Below are positions 39,901-44,781 of a stretch of 64,000 bases of DNA, piece by piece. The translations under genes and the position numbers were made by a program. Source of the DNA: Amaurobius ferox (Eukaryota; Arthropoda; Arachnida; Araneae; Amaurobiidae); the NCBI GenBank assembly GCA_951213105.1, contig OX578152.1:69294727-69358726 (forward strand). Reading direction: 5' to 3'. The notes below the pieces were generated by a model. The model was given only the letters and a program-made list of their open reading frames with translations, was not told where the DNA came from and did not search any database. Numbering within the stretch: the first letter of the stretch is position 1; each line of letters begins with the position of its first letter.

Positions 39901-42900
39901 TGTCTGGGCGCCGCAGGCGACCGTTCTTAATAAACCGGAGATCACTGGGGGCCCCGTTCCGGTGTAGAACGACCTTTAGGTCGAACCCCTGCCCCTGTAT
40001 GGACCACTGGTACATTCGCTCCGCAGATTTCGACCTTTAGGTCGAACCCGTGCCCCTACATGAACCACTGGTACAAACGGACCACTGATACATCCGTTCC
40101 AAAATTTTCGACCTTTAGGTCGAACCCCTGCCCCTACACGGACCACTGGTACATCCGTTCCACAAATTTCGACCTTTAGGTCGAACCCCTGTCCTTGTAC
40201 GGATCCTCGGTTGCATGGAGAAAGTGATTTTGCTACGTGCGATATGCACATATAAAATTGTAGCATATTCTGAGTCTGGGCGCCGCAGGCGACCGTTCCT
40301 AATAAACCGGAGATCACTGGGGGTCCCGTTCCGGTGTAGAACGACCTTTAGGTCGAACCCCTGCCCCTGTACGGACCACTAATACATCCGTTCCACAATT
40401 TTCAATCTTTAGATCAAATCCCTGCTCTTAAACGGACCTGTAGGTCGAACCCATTCCTTTATATGGATCCTCAGTTAGATGGAGAAAGCGATCTTGATAC
40501 GTACGATATGCACAGATAAATTTGTAGCATAAAAATTTTAAATTTTACAAAAATCTGATTTTGGAACGTTTACATGAGTATTATTAATTTTTTTATTCTG
40601 CAGTTTTATAAAGTTATTTAATTTTCTTAAAATACACAAAAATCTTATTTTGGAACGTTTTTTTGAGTATTATTCACTGTTATTTAAGTTAAATTAAATT
40701 ATCATTTATATTAGAAAATCTTGTTTAGAACAAACACAATAGTCTGTCTTTAGAAACAGGGTTCTTCTACCAAAACATCATTTTGGTAGGAGGAGCCTAT
40801 TTCTAATGACGGTAAATGACATCACTGAGGATGGGTGGAGCCAATTTCAAAACACGGAAGAAAGCGTCAACCACAGGCCAACTTGGCCCGATTTTGTACT
40901 TAGAAAAAAATTTGCGGTGACCTAATCTCCGGATTTACCAATTTGGTAAATCCGGAGATTAGGTCACCGCAAATTTTTTTCTAAGTACAAAATCGGGCCA
41001 AGTTGGCCTGTGGTTGGCGCTTTCTTCCGTGTTTTGAAATTGGCTCCACCCATCCTCAGTGATGTCATTTACCGTCATTAGAAATAGGCTCCTCCTACCA
41101 AAATGATGTTTTGGTAGAAGAACCCTGTTTCTAAAGACAGACTATTGTGTTTGTTCTAAACAAGATTTTCTAATATAAATGATAATTTAATTTAACTTAA
41201 ATAACAGTGAATAATACTCAAAAAAACGTTGCAAAATAAGATTTTTGTGTATTTTAAGAAAATTAAATAACTTTATAAAACTGCAGAATAAAAAAATTAA
41301 TAATACTCATGTAAACGTTCCAAAATCAGATTTTTGTAAAATTTAAAATTTTTATGCTACAATTTTATCTGTGCATATCGTACGTATCAAGATCGCTTTC
41401 TCCATCTAACTGAGGATCCATATAAAGGAATGGGTTCGACCTACAGGTCCGTGTAAGAGCAGGGATTTGATCTAAAGATCGAAAATTGTGGAACGGATGT
41501 ATTAGTGGCCCGTATGTACCAGTGGTCCGTACAGGGGCAGGGGTTCGACCTAAAGGTCGTTCTACACCGGAACGGGGCCCCCAGTGATCTCCGGTTTATT
41601 AGGAACGGTCGCCTGCGGCGCCCAGACACAGAATATGCTACAATTTTATCTGTGCATATCGCACGTAGCAAAATCACTTTCTCCATGCAACCGAGGATCC
41701 GTATTTATCACTCATAATCCCTTTCATAACACACCAATTAATCACTTCTTTCAAACCTTTATTTTCCAAATCATAGTAAAATTTTATTCTAGATTCATTC
41801 ATACCAACATCCATTCTACCACGCTTTACAAAACTACACTCACCTTCCATTTGCTCGCGCATACCAGAAGACATAAGGGAAATATAATCGACGACAAAAG
41901 CAAATCCGCAAAACTAAAACTAAAATGAATAATTATTACAAAATAAATCAAATAACGAAAGAACAAGCAAACACGCACAACAATGGCCAAAAATATTGAT
42001 AGAAATGTTCTTTTACATCAAAAAACTGTAGCAAACACAAAAACGTATTCTTATTGGATGCTACACAATTTCCGCCGAAAACAACCGATACAAGAGGTTA
42101 CCAGATTGCAACATAAAGTGCGTGGCGTCTTCTCCGATTTAACCTCACAAAGTGCGTGGCGTCTTCTCCGATTTAACCAAGGTGACCTAATCTCCGGATC
42201 AGCCGGTTTGAACTTCTTGCTTTAGTACCATATATAAAAATAGGGGGAAATAAAGGTATAGTGCAGATAATTTATATTTTATAATACAGAAAAGATTTAA
42301 AGACTTCTCATTATTTTAGAAAAATACACTAGCATCTATATAAACAGTATTGGAAAGGGGTTTTCCGGACAACATTTATAAAAACTCCTTTCTTATCAAA
42401 TCAACTGATGCAGAAAATACTAACTATCTTAAATATACATGTGAATATTTTACCAAAACTTTATAGATCTAAATTTTCATTCTATTCTTCATGTCATGCT
42501 TAAATACATTTTAAACACCAGAATATATAAGTACTACTTGAAAAGGCCACGATTCAGTCAAACAACTTTAAGGTTGAAAATCTGAACTTTATGACTCAAG
42601 TTTGGATTTGGCAAAAAAATAGAAATATAAATTGAGAAGAATTAATCACAATGTACAAATGAAAAAGAATATTTTTAGCCACAAGCTGGTTTATAACCAT
42701 GTTTAGAAAACAGGAATGCTTTTCTGGAGAATTTTTCTAAAAATTTATAAGTATTTCGATTTATCAAAAATTTACAAAGACTCAAAATTTTAAAGCATCG
42801 GATTCATGAAATATTTTGCAAAGAATATTTTTATATTTTGATTGAAATATTTTTTTAAGTTTCTTTTTTTTTAATTCTAAAACTTTGGCAATATTTAATA

Positions 42901-44006
42901 AATCCAATACTTGAAAAGTCCCACAATTTAAAAAAAAATTTATTAGTATTGGATTTGCAAAAAGTCCTACAAATTATAATTTTTTTCAATGTTTTTTTTT
43001 TTATATCCACAAATTTTTCTAAGGATTTGATACTATATTTAATTTTTTTCCCAGCTATAAATAGCTAATTTATTATATTCCATAACATAGTAAATAACAC
43101 TACTTTCGATGTTTTTTATATATCAGGCTAATTTTCAAAGTATTTCATTTTGTATTTTTACATTTTATGACAACTCCCCTAAACATGGGGAAATGAATCG
43201 ACATGGTGCAATTTGGTATTTTGAAAAATAACGAATGGGGGATTATTATCTGGATTTACACATTATTTATATATTAGGTGATTTACAGTGCCTCAAGTTC
43301 AACATTGTTTCTATTAGTTTAATTATATATACAATATATATATATATATATTGTGTGTGAGATACGAGAACTGTGCAAAGAAGAAACACACAGCTAATAA
43401 TTTCTGGGCAGGTTTTCGATTAAAACAGACTGTGTGGGGGTTGGTGGCCAGTTTCATTTAATCATCAAACTGCATTATTTATTGACTTGTGGTACCCATT
43501 TTCAGGTCTAGCTGAAGAGGATTAGTAAAACTAGAATCATACCCATCACTTAAGTAATTATGAACTAATAGTATAGCTAGAATTTATTTGATTTTCAATA
43601 TTTAATGGATGCAGATGAGTTTCGAACTGCTTCAACCTAGAAATATTTTATAAGAAAATTGTTTTGTATATATAGTTTTCTTTTTCTAATCTATTAAAAT
43701 AGTGGACTGAACAGAGAACTTATAATATTATTTATATGAATAAATGCAATGATATTACTTTCTTACAAGATTTATAAAAAGCTCAAAAACTAAAAAATAC
43801 CATGGTGCATAAAATTCGACGATCCATATATCTTCACTGTCAGTAACTCGAGACTCGAAGGTGGTTGGATTTAACTCAACAATGTCTTTATTAGTGTCGT
43901 AAAATGCAAACGAAGATGAAATAAAGATACTACACACAAAAAGAGCTAAAAATAGAACACTACAATTAGAAATGTGAATACAATTCATTAGTATTAAAAG
44001 AAACAT
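6848..44006 (-). CDS. PDIA6: PDIA6 / P5, protein disulfide isomerase A6 (7 coding exons visible, 3' end off window)
   Basis: An ER-lumen thiol-disulfide oxidoreductase that forms and rearranges disulfides in client proteins and works with BiP. Visible exons (minus strand): 43801-44006, 37740-37797, 27106-27369, 23373-23591, 15562-15711, 10165-10395 and 6848-6933, giving 404 codons plus two bases. Order: hydrophobic signal segment (residues about 14-34), thioredoxin domain a0 with CGHC at 70-73, a Ser/Gly-rich linker ending in Arg-Arg-Arg-Lys (about 154-176), thioredoxin domain a with CGHC at 210-213, then the non-catalytic b domain with the family segments WGWIWAEA and LGIGGFGYP. Two GFPTI segments supply the cis-prolines. 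The family is about 440 residues, so only some 35-40 residues, including the KDEL-type retention signal, should be missing. All splice phases agree. The gene diverges from INTS9 and has a perfect ERSE upstream. Confidence 0.95.
7143..7400 (-). mobile_element. Diverged tRNA-derived SINE (copy 1)
   Basis: Matches the better preserved SINE at 50515-50763 along its length, beginning at AGGTGTAAGGTA on the plus strand. Read on the minus strand it has a degenerate A-box-like TAGCCCAGTGC and a B-box-like stretch TTCGATCCCC, then the shared body. A G14 tract at 7205-7218 replaces the GTGGGGGAGG of the other copy. ORFs across it are chance frames. Confidence 0.6.
7990..8110. repeat. Short interspersed repeat with AGTGTTGAAAACCCAGACC motif
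   Basis: The stretch from AGTGTTGAAAACCCAGACC to TGTGTGGCCGGGAAC matches 61918-61998 and more distantly the repeats near 50486, 50786, 52190-52400 and 61809. It seems to be a small dispersed family with self-complementary parts. The class is unknown. Confidence 0.45.
8111..10164. other. PDIA6 intron 6, remainder
   Basis: AT-rich intron DNA between the repeat near 8.1 kb and coding exon 6. Several ORFs of 66-81 codons occur (for example 8906-9151 and 9523-9735). None shows a recognised domain or a splice context joining it to PDIA6. Confidence 0.4.
10165..10395 (-). CDS. PDIA6: PDIA6 coding exon 6
   Basis: 231 bp, phase 0 at both ends (acceptor TACTTTAG, donor GTAAGTATT). Encodes residues 300-376, most of the b domain, including the conserved [10 protein letters not shown] and [11 protein letters not shown] segments and the terminal LGIGGFGYP. 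It carries three cysteines (two within DCQSAC) in a domain that lacks a CxxC active site. Confidence 0.95.
10640..11830. repeat. Interspersed repeat family C, diverged copy
   Basis: Shares ordered blocks with 52720-54060 and 58845-59310: an AAAATTATCTGCGTAGGCAA-like block at its left and an AATATGATATCAATTTCTTC-like block followed by ATTATCTACATAATG near its right. No coding capacity was recognised. Boundaries are approximate. Confidence 0.45.
11831..13740. other. PDIA6 intron 5, AT-rich part with a GA microsatellite
   Basis: Mostly featureless AT-rich DNA. An (AG)16 microsatellite lies at 12573-12604 and long T tracts lie near 12370-12402. No gene was recognised. Confidence 0.5.
13740..13930. 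mobile_element. Foldback MITE-like palindrome
   Basis: Two arms of about 90 bp pair imperfectly. The inner part is perfect: 22-bp arms at 13811-13832 and 13841-13862 around an 8-nt spacer. Outer arms pair GTTGTCTGCCATCC with its counterpart near 13895-13915. This is typical of a hairpin-forming non-autonomous DNA element. A C11 tract lies just to the right (13993-14003). Confidence 0.65.
13931..15561. other. PDIA6 intron 5, right-hand part
   Basis: Contains a 132-codon minus-strand frame at 14363-14761 without a recognised domain. Its composition is shaped by a G14 tract (14648-14661) beside long A/T tracts, so it is probably not a gene. Near 14680 the motif TCCGCCAAAAAGCGGAAGA looks like the end of an interspersed element. 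Nothing firmer can be said. Confidence 0.35.
15562..15711 (-). CDS. PDIA6: PDIA6 coding exon 5
   Basis: 150 bp, phase 0 at both ends (acceptor TATTTTCAG, donor GTGTGTTAA). Encodes residues 250-299: [14 protein letters not shown] with the cis-proline of the second thioredoxin domain, [12 protein letters not shown], and the PPPEVIQ junction to the b domain. Confidence 0.95.
15951..15964 (+). repeat. Poly-G tract (G14)
   Basis: A run of 14 G in AT-rich intron DNA. It is one of eleven runs of ten or more G or C in this window. Confidence 0.95.
15980..16500 (+). mobile_element. Possible solo LTR
   Basis: A stretch with promoter-like and polyadenylation-like parts in the order expected of an LTR: a TATA-like GCTCATAAAAGCC near 16301 and a late AAATAAAC near 16436. 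ACATC occurs at both edges (about 15988 and 16484) and could be a target duplication. There is no internal retroelement and the ends are not TG...CA, so this is a weak call. Short tandem TTGAATATTTTATTATT-like repeats lie at 16086-16165. Confidence 0.25.
16621..17028 (-). other. Unidentified protein-coding-like fragment
   Basis: A 135-codon minus-strand frame whose N-terminal 80 residues have ordinary protein composition ([20 protein letters not shown], then SPHEGEHIL and [11 protein letters not shown]) and are much more GC-rich than the surrounding intron. Upstream, in another frame, [18 protein letters not shown] and following residues also look protein-like, which suggests a frameshifted relic. 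I do not recognise the family. A transposon or retroelement relic is most likely given the setting. Confidence 0.3.
17029..18239. other. PDIA6 intron 4, unclassified
   Basis: A moderately GC-rich patch at 17080-17150 (GAGCCGTGGCGGGTATATGG) may belong with the relic to its left. Short perfect palindromes occur: ATCTAGGAG/CTCCTAGAT near 17302 and CTCTGGTCT/AGACCAGAG near 17513. The rest is AT-rich with nothing recognised. Confidence 0.35.
18240..18261 (+). other. G-quadruplex motif
   Basis: Four G runs (3, 5, 4 and 6 G) separated by TT, T and T on the plus strand, which fits the standard G3+N1-7 quadruplex rule. The plus strand is the template strand for PDIA6 here. Confidence 0.8.
18660..18729. 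repeat. Hairpin of about 24-bp arms
   Basis: CCCTTGTGCAGTAAATGC at the left pairs with GCATTTACTGCACAGGG at the right, each followed or preceded by a CCCCCAA/TTGGGGG extension. The loop is about 21 nt. It resembles the tip of an inverted-repeat element. Confidence 0.7.
18730..19990. other. PDIA6 intron 4, unclassified
   Basis: AT-rich. The stretch at about 19470-19545, with repeated GTATCGG motifs and GCTTCGTGATATCC, looks like the edge of an interspersed repeat. No gene was recognised. Confidence 0.3.
19995..20116. repeat. Two-copy tandem duplication (about 65 bp)
   Basis: Two near-identical copies of a block containing GTTTCTGAAGAAGTTAACTT and CTCTTAAAGCAATA follow each other directly. 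Confidence 0.8.
20117..20834. other. PDIA6 intron 4 sequence left of the LINE
   Basis: AT-rich sequence with no recognised element. The reading frame that enters the LINE fragment is open from 20616, but its first part shows no reverse-transcriptase or other retroelement motif. Confidence 0.35.
20835..22008 (+). pseudogene. Broken ORF2 remnant: RNase H and zinc knuckle
   Basis: Coding segments lie in successive frames: 20835-21071, 21072-21450, 21422-21610 and 21808-22008. RNase H catalytic Asp positions are visible in YTDGS and SDSQA and the GHSG motif is present, but frameshifts between segments rule out one functional protein. No reverse transcriptase domain is present. Confidence 0.8.
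20835..22103 (+). mobile_element. 5'-truncated non-LTR retrotransposon (I/R1-type) with RNase H
   Basis: The 3' end of an ORF2-like protein. In order: [20 protein letters not shown] (the segment between reverse transcriptase and RNase H); an RNase H domain with YTDGSK and [23 protein letters not shown]; and a terminal zinc-knuckle-like [18 protein letters not shown]. The DNA ends in four TCATT repeats (22084-22103), the simple-repeat tail expected of such elements. The frame is broken several times, first by an exact 20-bp tandem duplication near 21027-21066. Same strand as INTS9, antisense to PDIA6. Confidence 0.85.
22104..23372. other. PDIA6 intron 4, tandem repeat and unclassified GC-richer stretch
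   Basis: From 22104 to about 22740 the DNA is more GC-rich than its neighbours. A tandem duplication of about 73 bp at 22333-22455 repeats AGATGCTAC, ATGTTTAAAA and GATTACAAACTC. The motif TCCATCATTTGTGA occurs twice (near 22523 and 22661). It may be an old retroelement or processed-transcript relic, but no protein was recognised. After 22740 the sequence is AT-rich and featureless. Confidence 0.35.
23373..23591 (-). CDS. PDIA6: PDIA6 coding exon 4 (second thioredoxin domain)
   Basis: 219 bp, phase 0. Encodes residues 177-249: [13 protein letters not shown], then [13 protein letters not shown] with the redox-active CGHC at 210-213, [20 protein letters not shown] and the end of the domain's first half. 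The acceptor could be read two bases later, but only the TTTTAG-AGTGAT choice keeps the frame from exon 3. Confidence 0.97.
23592..27105. other. PDIA6 intron 3, non-repeat remainder
   Basis: AT-rich. A G15 tract lies at 24523-24537 and a short direct repeat at 26029-26085 (CCCATTCATCAAATGAT twice). The interspersed repeat at 26440-27035 is listed separately. No other gene was recognised. Confidence 0.45.
26440..27035 (+). repeat. Interspersed repeat family B, copy 1
   Basis: Matches 60890-61500 in the same orientation, in ordered blocks: TTCTTTTAAAATATTT, TTGGCAACAGCTT, AATTCAAATTATCA, AAAATTTGAATA, AAGTTCTAA and CCAAAAGTG followed by a polypurine-rich end. A further partial copy lies at 60655-60900. 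This copy carries a G16 tract at 26926-26941 in place of the AGGAGG of the other. It ends within 100 bp of PDIA6 exon 3. No coding capacity. Confidence 0.6.
27106..27369 (-). CDS. PDIA6: PDIA6 coding exon 3 (end of first thioredoxin domain and linker)
   Basis: 264 bp, phase 0. Encodes residues 89-176: [34 protein letters not shown] (cis-proline), [19 protein letters not shown], then a Ser/Gly-rich flexible linker ending RRRKD. The donor is GAT-GTAAAT and the acceptor ATCTTTAG. Confidence 0.96.
27882..29203. repeat. Interspersed repeat family A, copy 2
   Basis: Sister of 4636-5977. It has the same AACAAGAAAGATCAATCATG start, the same ACGGACAGACAGACAGA motif and the same AAAGTGTTAAAAA end, but with a duplicated internal block (the AATGTTATACATTC segment near 28120). 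It interrupts a tandem array: one array unit lies just left of it (27855-27885) and the rest just right of it. Confidence 0.65.
29207..29422. repeat. Tandem array of about 90-bp units
   Basis: Two and a half units, each with GTTGTTAAATATCTGATTAA, then AATTATAAAAACTCATCAAC and GGTCATTATAT. A partial unit also precedes the family A element at about 27853, so the element appears to have inserted into this array. Confidence 0.75.
30783..33246 (-). mobile_element. Tigger (pogo superfamily) DNA transposon, nested
   Basis: The left end CAGCAATACCTCGCATAG and the right end (read inward) CAACAATACCTCACATAG are inverted repeats that resemble known Tigger termini. The right side is followed by TA; the left has TG, so one target base may have changed. 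The interior encodes a decayed Tigger transposase on the minus strand. Confidence 0.75.
31020..32647 (-). pseudogene. Decayed Tigger/pogo-type transposase
   Basis: Starts at an ATG at 32647 with [18 protein letters not shown] and the helix-turn-helix segment [20 protein letters not shown] typical of Tigger proteins. A CENPB-type DNA-binding segment follows ([19 protein letters not shown]). The DDE domain has [14 protein letters not shown] (first Asp present) and [16 protein letters not shown], where the family's DNAPGHP has Val in place of the catalytic Asp. C-terminal matter such as [14 protein letters not shown] is visible near 31060. Several stop codons and frameshifts occur. It cannot be active as written. 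Confidence 0.85.
33247..37739. other. PDIA6 intron 2, right part
   Basis: AT-rich DNA. It holds an (AT)n microsatellite at 33869-33899, a GC-rich insert at 33908-34060, further (TA)n at 34045-34101, a C15 tract at 34549-34563, and a stretch at 36150-36430 with loosely repeated AAAGGGCA/AAAAGGCAG motifs. No gene was recognised. Confidence 0.4.
33908..34060. repeat. GC-rich insert between two TA microsatellites
   Basis: About 100 bp starting at GGTACCGGCCTCCGGGAGTG and ending near GGTACTCGAG, far more GC-rich than its surroundings and flanked on both sides by (TA)n. It contains complementary GGGGGT and ACCCCC. The family is not recognised; it is probably a short interspersed element. Confidence 0.4.
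37740..37797 (-). CDS. PDIA6: PDIA6 coding exon 2 (first active site)
   Basis: 58 bp. It begins with the last G of Trp69 (acceptor TTTTTTAG) and encodes [19 protein letters not shown] (residues 70-88), so the first CGHC redox site opens this small exon. The donor is AAG-GTATAA. Confidence 0.96.
38047..38241 (-). other. Small divergent ORF next to the transposase (doubtful gene)
   Basis: A 64-codon frame starting [20 protein letters not shown], about 100 bp upstream of and divergent from the transposase start. It is repeated in copy B (41983-42225) with few changes, but the copies are near-identical DNA, so this is no evidence of selection. No domain was recognised. Confidence 0.2.
38344..39394 (+). 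pseudogene. ISXO2-like/Merlin transposase with one frameshift
   Basis: Two frames make one protein of about 350 residues. The first (38344-38817, 157 codons) has a zinc-ribbon-like CPKCGDE (Cys60, Cys63) with WRC at 81-83, then [13 protein letters not shown] and a helix-turn-helix-like region. The second (to 39394) has the DDE domain: [19 protein letters not shown] and [13 protein letters not shown], with 36 residues between the second Asp and the Glu. The break is one base in the T10 run at about 38806-38815; the frame upstream of the second ORF stays open back to that run. Everything else looks intact, so either the copy died recently, the base is a sequencing error, or slippage is used. 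Antisense to PDIA6. Confidence 0.85.
39590..40440 (+). repeat. 60-bp minisatellite in the 3' part of the Merlin element
   Basis: Units of about 60 bp, each with the near-palindrome CGACCT-TT-AGGTCG, then AACCCCTGCCCCTACACGGA and CCACTGGTACATCCGTTCC. Clear spacings: 39739 to 39799, and 40110 to 40170. A non-repeat block with GGTTGCATGGAGAAAGTG occurs twice (about 39836-39968 and 40211-40343), giving a higher-order period of 375 bp. ORFs here are by-products of the repetition. Confidence 0.85.
40951..42198 (-). mobile_element. Merlin-type element, copy B, internally deleted and inverted
   Basis: Reads as the reverse complement of copy A with about 1.68 kb missing. At 41702-41703 sequence equal to copy A near 40198 (TACGGATCCTCGG) joins sequence equal to copy A near 38517 (GATAAATA). 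The joint removes all of the transposase after residue 58. It retains both terminal repeats, so it could be mobilised in trans. A few substitutions and indels separate the arms, for example GGATGTTTT versus GGTTGTTTT near the left end. Confidence 0.85.
41674..41874 (-). pseudogene. N-terminal stub of the Merlin transposase (copy B)
   Basis: 66 codons, identical to the first 58 residues of copy A (through KGIMSDKY), then eight unrelated residues from across the deletion joint. It lacks the zinc ribbon and DDE domain. Confidence 0.85.
43801..44006 (-). CDS. PDIA6: PDIA6 coding exon 1 (signal peptide and start of thioredoxin domain a0)
   Basis: 206 bp: start ATG at 44006, donor TG-GTATTTT splitting Trp69. 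Residues 1-34 include a hydrophobic segment ([20 protein letters not shown]), then [14 protein letters not shown] and WIVEFYAPW. An in-frame TAG lies eight codons upstream of the first ATG. The second ATG (residue 7) gives a more ordinary signal peptide, so it may be the true start. Confidence 0.93.
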
Positions 44007-44772
44007 AAAGGAAAAGGAATGAATAAACTAAAATGTCATAAAATAAATCTTTTGACAGGCTTACTTGTTAAATACATAATGAAATTTTAATTATACACTA
44101 TTTTCTGTTAGACAACGACAAAACAAACGAACCGGCACGAAAATTACGACCACATAGCAAAGTTAAAGTACCGTCAGCAAGCAGACAGCTGTTCAAAGCA
44201 AATCGTGGACATCCATGATTGGTCCATGATTATCAAATATATTTGAGACACATCAGTGAAATTTAGGAGGTATGAGATATTTGCAAATTGTGTCAATCAT
44301 GATTTTTTCAATAATCCTTCATAGTCAAATTTAATGAAACAAATCTAATAATCTTGAAATTTTACATTTTGATCAAAAAAATTTTAGAATATTTTTCTAC
44401 TAAAGTTTTATTAATGATAATGAAAATTATACTTACTTCAGATTATTTACTTATTATTAAAGCTTTCTGATACATGAAATGTAATTAATTAAATTAATAG
44501 ATTTATTTCACTGTAACTGTGGTTGGTTGACAATTACGGATTCAGTTTGGTTTCTAATATTTGTTTACGGCGGATTGTACAAAATTTATGTGTTTTTTTT
44601 TCTGATTTTAATTAATTCACATTGTCTTAACATCAAGCAGTTGTCGGTTTATTGCACAAGCTATTTGATATGAAGGCGTGAATTTATTAAACATAAGAAT
44701 AAATTAAACCAGCATTTGTTTCGCAATTAAATTACCTTTTTCAAAGATACCAATTGCGGTTTTAAAATAAAA
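44007..44772. promoter_or_regulatory. Shared divergent upstream interval of PDIA6 and INTS9
   Basis: 766 bp separate the two start codons, which point away from each other, so both 5' UTRs and core promoters probably lie here. There is no recognised repeat or coding sequence. The part near PDIA6 (about 44100-44230) is less AT-rich than the rest and holds the ERSE. A potential small 5' UTR intron (AA-GTAAGC ... TTTTAG) is possible at about 44027-44057 but unproven. No TATA box was called. Confidence 0.75.
44204..44222 (-). promoter_or_regulatory. ER stress response element (ERSE), exact match
   Basis: On the minus strand the 19 bases are CCAAT-CATGGATGT-CCACG, an exact match to the consensus CCAAT-N9-CCACG bound by NF-Y and ATF6/XBP1. 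It lies about 200 bp upstream of the PDIA6 ATG, in the orientation of PDIA6. P5 is a known unfolded-protein-response target in animals, which supports function. Confidence 0.8.
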
Positions 44773-44781
44773 ATGAAATTG
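44773..44781 (+). CDS. INTS9: INTS9 coding exon 1 (nine coding bases)
   Basis: ATGAAATTG followed by the donor GTGAGA. It supplies Met-Lys-Leu, exactly the residues missing before the Tyr-Cys-Leu-Ser that opens exon 2, and in phase 0. The 5' UTR part of this exon cannot be delimited. Confidence 0.85.

Larger units (their letters stand above)
38025..40933 (+). mobile_element. Merlin-type (ISXO2-like) element, copy A, near full length
   Basis: 18-bp terminal inverted repeats enclose a transposase gene (38344-39394) and a 3' minisatellite (39590-40440). A 30-bp subterminal unit (GGTTAAATCGGAGAAGACGC plus ACGCACTTT) is tandemly duplicated just inside the left end. No convincing 8-9 bp target duplication was seen at the outer ends. 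Confidence 0.8.
38019..42204. mobile_element. Inverted pair of Merlin-type elements forming a long palindrome
   Basis: The outer ends read GGCTGATCCGGAGATTAGG and its complement. Two elements lie inside, tail to tail: copy A 38025-40933 and copy B 40951-42198. Each is bounded by TCCGGAGATTAGGTCACC inverted repeats, and a 17-bp spacer (40934-40950) is itself a perfect palindrome centred on 40942. The outer arms (about 38019-38517 and 41703-42204) and the inner arms (about 40197-40941 and 40943-41702) are nearly identical in inverse. RNA from either strand could fold into a dsRNA of over 1.2 kb with a bulge of about 1.7 kb from copy A. Confidence 0.85.
37798..43800. other. PDIA6 intron 1, remainder
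   Basis: Most notable for the inverted Merlin pair at 38019-42204. Outside that pair (37798-38018 and 42205-43800) the DNA is AT-rich with no recognised gene. A short (TA)n run lies near 43328-43350. Confidence 0.5.

Noticed and set aside
39676..40317. Several overlapping ORFs of 65-113 codons
   Set aside because: They arise because the 60-bp minisatellite unit length keeps frames open; their repeated peptides follow the DNA repeats.
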